25,489 nt of DNA, taken from IMG/VR virus record IMGVR_UViG_3300028920_000247, positions 1 to 25,489 of that record; one strand, written 5' to 3'. The notes beneath the pieces are model-generated. The model was not told where the DNA came from. It was given only the letters and a program-made list of their open reading frames with translations, and searched no databases. This DNA is from a virus. Shown in pieces: positions 21,418 to 25,489 of the stretch (the first letter of the stretch is position 1; each line of letters begins with the position of its first letter). A program made the translations under genes and the position numbers.

Positions 21418-24312
21418 ATGGCCGATGTACGTAAGACCATAGAAATTGTATTTCAAGGTGATGATCAATTGACAGGCACAGTCGGTGGTATGTCAAGCGC
21501 ATTTGGTCAACTTGAAAGTGGGGTTCTTGCTGTAGCAGAACCCCTTTCAAAACTCGCCGATGGTATACTTGCTGCTGATGCAACCTTGGCAGCTTTAGCT
21601 ATTGGTGGTCTTACGTACGCTTTTCAGAAATCAAAAGAATTTGAAAACTCTTTAATTGAATTAAAAAAAGTCACTGATGGTAGTACAGAATCTATAGAAA
21701 AAGCTAAAAAACAAGCTTTTGAGTTGTCTAGTGTCTACGGGGAATCTTCAAGTAGTATATTATTATCTACTGCTGATATGATTCAAGCAGGGTATAATTT
21801 AGATGATGCTATGGCCTTGACTGCTAAATCGATGGATTTAGTTATTGCTGGGGGTTTAGGAGCGTCACAAGCAAGTGAAATCCTTATCGCTACATTAAAA
21901 GGTTTTGATGCTCCTGCTTCTGAAGCAGCAAGACTTACAGATATATTAAATGAAGTAAGTCAGAAATACGCTACAAGAGTGGATCAACTGGCAATTGGCA
22001 TGAGTAAGATTGCCCCTATATCAAAATTAATGGGGTTTTCATTTGAGGAAACAGCGGGACTTTTGACCCCCGTTATAGAAGTATTTAGGTCAGGGGACCA
22101 AGCAGCATTCGCTTTAAGGACAGGACTTTTAAAACTTATTGATGATGCCGCACCAGTAAAAGAAGCGCTTGCAAAATTAGGTATATCTCAAACAGACCTT
22201 AACGGTAAGTTAAGATCAGGTAAGGATGTTCTATTAGACGTTGCTGAAGCCTTTAAAACAGCAGAACAAAATGATAAGTTATTTTTAACCGCTCAGTTAG
22301 TAGGTACTGAACAATCAGCAAGAATGGTTACAGTATTTGACAACCTTGCTAAGTATACAGATATCGTAGGAGTAGCTTTAAATTCAGCAGGTAGCGCAGC
22401 TAAGGAAGTCGCTTTAAGATTAGAAAGTGCAGAAGTACAAGTAAATCGATTTAAAACAGGATTTGAGAATTTAGGGATAGCGGTTGGTGATCAGTTTAAA
22501 GCGGCAGCAGTAGGCGCTATTAGTGGCATGACTGATATAGAAAGTGCTATTTCTACTGGCGTTACAAGCGGAGCATTTGAACCCTTATTTAAAATATTAA
22601 GGGAAGCAGGAGATGAACTAGGAAAATTTTTAAAAGACATAGCTAAAGCGTTACCTGAAGCATTTGAAAAATTAGATTACTCGGGTATTTTAAAAGGGTT
22701 CGAAAGTATACGAGACGTCATAGGGGATCTTTTCGGTGGCCTTGATTTAAGAGAACCTGATGATTTAGCTATAGCACTACAAAAAGTAGTGGATACAATT
22801 GAAGCGCTATTAATAGTCACTAGGGGCATGATTGAAGGGTTCGCTCCTTTCTTTGAAGCTATCTCTCAAGGAATAGCTGAAGTTAGAAATATGGATGATG
22901 AAACTGCTAAAGCCTTTGGAAATATACTAGCTTCAGCTAAATTAATTACAGATGCAGGAATTGCCATAGCTGCTTCTATGTACGCAATTCAACAGAGTGG
23001 AGTAAGTATAGGCGCGGTATTTGACGCGGTTATAGGGAGTGTTACAGTGGTTTGGAATTTACTACAAGCCTCATTTTCCGCTACTGTTGCAAAAATTGTT
23101 GGGGTAGTAGAATTTTTTGTATCAAAATTTAATACAGTTTTTCAAGTAATCCCTGATGTTATAGCTAATGCTATCCCTGGTCTAAGTGATTTTAGAGATG
23201 GTTTGCAAGAAACGACTACTGGTCTTCGGAATTACCAAGCAGCTGTTCAGATGGACTTAACGGATGATCTTGGAGAAGCATGGGAGGGGGCAAAAAGAGC
23301 AGCAAGTGCATTTACTGATAGTACTAAAGAGGCCACTGAAGAGGCTAAAGATTTTGGTAGTGCGATAAAAGAAATACCCGCAGAAACAAAAATTAAAATT
23401 GATACGGATGTTTCTTCAGCAGAAGATATAAAAAAAGAACTTGCAGTAATAGAAGCAAGAGCAGCCCAGATAAAATTTAAGTTATCAGAAGGTTCACTTG
23501 ATGTAGGATTTGCAAATAGAGCACTTGATAAATTACATGACAGATCAGTTGAATTACAAGATGCTTTGAATTTTAAACTTAATGTTGATAGCGTTGGAAT
23601 TGATAAAGTAGAGTCTGCTATTAATGAATTGCCCGAAGAAAAGATGGTTGAGATTTGGGTAGACGGAAAAAAGATTGGTGAAGTATCAGAAGAATTAGAA
23701 AAGAACTTTCCAGATAAATTTGATTCTGAAGTGCAATTATTAATCGACAAAGCGTCTCTTGAAGAGACTACAAAAGAAGTAGATAAAGCAGTCCCTGAAG
23801 AAAAAGATTTAAAAGTGTCTGCCAAATTAGATAAAGAACAAGCAGAACGAAATTTAAAAGAGTTAGGAATTAAAGCAGATGTTCTGCAAGCGTCTTTTGA
23901 TTATAAAGCTAAAGTTGATATAGCAGAAATAGAGGCCGCAACAGCAATCACCCAATCAGCTTTTACTTCTCTTACCGAGACATTAGCAGGGTCCGCCGAC
24001 ATACTACAAGCTTATTCAGGGGCATATTCAGAAGCTGATTCAGCTTCTAAAAGATTATTTCTTCAGACTCAAATAAGAGAAGAAAGCGCAAGAAGAGATA
24101 AAGAATTAAGATTACAAGAGCAATTAATTGAAAAACAATTAGAGTATTATGAAGCAAGAGCAGAAGCAGCAGAACGAGGTGACGCCTTAGTCCAGATAGA
24201 TGGTACAGGTTTACAGCCACACTTAGAAGCTATTATGTGGGAAGTACTCGCAGCGATTCAAATAAGAGCAAATGAAGAAGGCCAAGCGGCCTTATTAGGG
24301 TTATCGGTATGA
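21418..24312 (+). CDS. Tail tape measure protein
   Basis: A 964-residue tape measure, which sets tail length and passes into the host during infection. The N-terminal part has the TP901-type core (SKEFENSLIELKKVTDGSTE near residue 77, ELSSVYGESSSSILLSTADM, SEILIATLKGFD, KIAPISKLMGFSFEETAGLL). The middle is hydrophobic and Ala-rich (ITDAGIAIAASMYAIQQSG onward, then AKIVGVVEFFVSKF), typical of membrane-penetrating segments. Residues about 656-840 repeat short beta-alpha units, and the C-terminus is coiled-coil (RRDKELRLQEQLIEKQLEYY). At about 0.15 nm per residue, a tail near 145 nm is expected. AAAGGA precedes the ATG. It overlaps the next gene as ATGA. Confidence 0.92.
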   Translation: MADVRKTIEIVFQGDDQLTGTVGGMSSAFGQLESGVLAVAEPLSKLADGILAADATLAALAIGGLTYAFQKSKEFENSLIELKKVTDGSTESIEKAKKQAFELSSVYGESSSSILLSTADMIQAGYNLDDAMALTAKSMDLVIAGGLGASQASEILIATLKGFDAPASEAARLTDILNEVSQKYATRVDQLAIGMSKIAPISKLMGFSFEETAGLLTPVIEVFRSGDQAAFALRTGLLKLIDDAAPVKEALAKLGISQTDLNGKLRSGKDVLLDVAEAFKTAEQNDKLFLTAQLVGTEQSARMVTVFDNLAKYTDIVGVALNSAGSAAKEVALRLESAEVQVNRFKTGFENLGIAVGDQFKAAAVGAISGMTDIESAISTGVTSGAFEPLFKILREAGDELGKFLKDIAKALPEAFEKLDYSGILKGFESIRDVIGDLFGGLDLREPDDLAIALQKVVDTIEALLIVTRGMIEGFAPFFEAISQGIAEVRNMDDETAKAFGNILASAKLITDAGIAIAASMYAIQQSGVSIGAVFDAVIGSVTVVWNLLQASFSATVAKIVGVVEFFVSKFNTVFQVIPDVIANAIPGLSDFRDGLQETTTGLRNYQAAVQMDLTDDLGEAWEGAKRAASAFTDSTKEATEEAKDFGSAIKEIPAETKIKIDTDVSSAEDIKKELAVIEARAAQIKFKLSEGSLDVGFANRALDKLHDRSVELQDALNFKLNVDSVGIDKVESAINELPEEKMVEIWVDGKKIGEVSEELEKNFPDKFDSEVQLLIDKASLEETTKEVDKAVPEEKDLKVSAKLDKEQAERNLKELGIKADVLQASFDYKAKVDIAEIEAATAITQSAFTSLTETLAGSADILQAYSGAYSEADSASKRLFLQTQIREESARRDKELRLQEQLIEKQLEYYEARAEAAERGDALVQIDGTGLQPHLEAIMWEVLAAIQIRANEEGQAALLGLSV

Positions 24313-24671
24313 TAAAAAGAATAGGGATTTCCACATCCGTTTTTGATGCTGATGGTGCAAGAACAATAGCAGTAGATTCAAAAACTTTTTTTAACTCTGA
24401 TTCTGGCAGTAGAAGAGTAACAAGAACTGCTACATTAGACGGAGGAAGTACTATTTATGATACTGGATTTGCTGTAAGTGACTTAACTATAAATGTAACT
24501 TCTATTACCGATAGCGAGGATATCGGAAATTGGTTTGCTTATATAGTTCAAAACTATAATAGCGTAAATTTAATTACTCCGAGAGGGATGTTTTATGCAG
24601 TTCCAAAAAAATGGAATGTTAATAATGGGCTGCCAGTGTTAACTTTAATGGTAACGGAACAAGTAGTATAG
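24309..24671 (+). CDS. Small tail protein after the tape measure
   Basis: A 120-residue beta-rich protein, overlapping the tape measure stop as ATGA. It begins MIKRIGISTSVFDADGARTI and has VSDLTINVTSITDSEDIGNW, then NLITPRGMFYAVPKKWNV and a closing strand TLMVTEQVV. Small proteins at this place usually join tail tube and tip (distal tail or minor tail proteins). I do not recognise a precise family; the role is inferred from position and fold type. Confidence 0.6.
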   Translation: MIKRIGISTSVFDADGARTIAVDSKTFFNSDSGSRRVTRTATLDGGSTIYDTGFAVSDLTINVTSITDSEDIGNWFAYIVQNYNSVNLITPRGMFYAVPKKWNVNNGLPVLTLMVTEQVV

Positions 24672-24679
24672 GGGGAAAC

Positions 24680-25069
24680 ATGGCTATAAGAGTAGATACA
24701 AACCTTAGAAATGATATTATAGATAATTCAGTGGTAATGAATCTAGGCACAGGGGATTTACAAATTAGAACGGGTTCCCAACCTGCGAGTGCAGATGACG
24801 CGGCATCGGGCACTTTATTATGTACTATTAGCATTACAAGCGGTTTTGGGTCAGCGGCAAGTGGTAGTGCAAGTTTAGCAAGTGCTCCAGAAACGGGGAC
24901 AGCAGTAGCAACAGGAACAGCAGGATGGGCACGATTAGTAAGTGGAGCAATGAACATTGATGGCAGCGTGGCCACCAGTGGCGGGGATTTTACTATTAAT
25001 ACATTATCAATTGTTTCCGGGGGTTCCGTATCGTTAACAGCTTGTACTCTTACTATGCCATCTTCTTAG
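24680..25069 (+). CDS. Ser/Gly/Ala-rich beta protein, possible tail or head fibre accessory
   Basis: A 129-residue protein with low-complexity Ser, Gly, Ala and Thr stretches (SGFGSAASGSASLASAPETG) framed by strand-like ends (NLGTGDLQIRTGSQ, DFTINTLSIVSGGSVSLTAC). Similar small beta proteins are common in phage morphogenesis regions. A GGGGGA site precedes the ATG. Its third-position GC content is clearly higher than in the tape measure, resembling the decoration gene at 14728. Function is unknown; a tail-tip or baseplate decoration is plausible. Confidence 0.6.
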   Translation: MAIRVDTNLRNDIIDNSVVMNLGTGDLQIRTGSQPASADDAASGTLLCTISITSGFGSAASGSASLASAPETGTAVATGTAGWARLVSGAMNIDGSVATSGGDFTINTLSIVSGGSVSLTACTLTMPSS

Positions 25070-25077
25070 GATATTAA

Positions 25078-25489
25078 ATGGCTACATTACCTTCTTTACA
25101 AATATCATGTGATATTAATGTCAAACCGGGTATTTTTGGGGATATTACTTTCCCTAAACTTGGACTTTCAGGCAGTATAACAATACCGACTGAACTTTCT
25201 GGTAGTGTTATCCTCCCTGGTCTTGAAGTTGAAGGTGATTTAAATTGGTCAATTAATGGTGATATTGTTCTTCCTTCCTTAGAATTAAATGGTGCAATTG
25301 GATGGGGCGTAAGTGGCAATCTAACTCTTCCATTGTTTGAAATGAATGGAGAGATAAATTGGAATATAAATAGTAGTATAACTCTTCCTGCTTTTCAAAC
25401 TACTGGAACTCTTTGCACTCCGGCAATTTTAGCGGGCGATATAAATTTACAATCTTTTGAAAGTAATGGCACCCTTTATATACCTGTAG
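25078..25489 (+). CDS. Repeat-rich beta protein, incomplete at window end
   Basis: An ORF from ATG 25078 open to the window end (137 codons seen). AGGA (25068-25071) overlaps the previous stop and gives 6-base spacing. Residues 42-60, 61-79, 80-98 and 99-117 are 19-residue repeats of the form G-[SDN]-[IVL]-x-LP-x-[LF]-E-x-x-G-x-[IL]-x-W; for example GDIVLPSLELNGAIGWGVS and GNLTLPLFEMNGEINWNIN. Earlier copies are looser (GDITFPKLGLSG, GSITIPTELSG), and a further one starts at 120. The alternating strands suggest a beta-solenoid or fibre shaft, perhaps a tail fibre. Downstream sequence is needed to name it. Confidence 0.7.
   Translation, partial: MATLPSLQISCDINVKPGIFGDITFPKLGLSGSITIPTELSGSVILPGLEVEGDLNWSINGDIVLPSLELNGAIGWGVSGNLTLPLFEMNGEINWNINSSITLPAFQTTGTLCTPAILAGDINLQSFESNGTLYIPV

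Noticed and set aside
23247-23825. A long minus-strand ORF inside the tape measure gene
   Set aside because: Ser-rich, low-complexity product antisense to a clear structural gene and without a ribosome binding site; a shadow frame.

Overview
This window is part of a tailed double-stranded DNA phage or prophage with an HK97-type capsid and, judging by its tail genes, a long non-contractile (siphovirus-like) tail. The DNA is AT-rich. Most genes carry clear AAGGAG-type ribosome binding sites, TTG and GTG starts are used, and TAA, TAG and TGA all act as stops, so this is ordinary bacterial code 11. ATA, AGA and AGG codons are common. The host cannot be named from the sequence; a low-GC bacterium that uses Shine-Dalgarno sites is the safest statement. 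No integrase, lysis cassette, rRNA or CRISPR array is present, and nothing here settles whether the phage is temperate.

Layout. (1) 1-1067: 3' part of a plus-strand DUF932 gene closed by a strong intrinsic terminator. (2) 1138-6031: a minus-strand early or replication operon, transcribed right to left: a tandem-repeat putative DNA-binding protein, a PrimPol-SF3 helicase, a DUF2800 RecB/Cas4-like nuclease with a probable Fe-S cluster, and two small proteins. (3) 6032-6861: a gene-free, very AT-rich divergent region with about eight copies of TTTTGCTAAAA in both orientations, an AT palindrome and an inverted repeat over a TATAAT box; it is a candidate replication origin and control region. (4) 6877-10371: packaging and DNA modification: small terminase, ParB-like protein, Mom-family adenine-modification enzyme, a small tRNA-like RNA, large terminase and two tiny ORFs. 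(5) 10364-15652: portal fused to a MuF-like domain, HK97 protease, major capsid protein and two probable decoration proteins, ending in a terminator. (6) 15722-17876: a tRNA with anticodon CAT, then head-tail connector genes and a tiny basic protein. (7) 17955-25489: major tail protein, a sulfotransferase-glycosyltransferase fusion, tail assembly chaperone genes, tape measure, tail-tip-like protein, a Ser/Gly/Ala-rich beta protein and a repeat protein that runs off the window.

The most striking signal is at 8450-8518, overlapping the mom stop codon and ending just before terL. It folds as a D-armless tRNA-like RNA with a perfect 7-bp acceptor stem, U73, encoded CCA, a T-arm and an ACC anticodon. 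Its acceptor and anticodon carry the bacterial glycine identity elements, yet it lacks U33 and a D-stem. Mom makes N6-carbamoylmethyladenine, a glycinamide-like adduct, and has a GNAT-type fold like the aminoacyl-tRNA-dependent Fem transferases. I therefore propose, as inference, that this RNA is a dedicated glycyl carrier for DNA modification. The second notable point is the sulfotransferase-GT2 fusion inside the tail operon, which suggests sulfated-sugar decoration of a virion protein.
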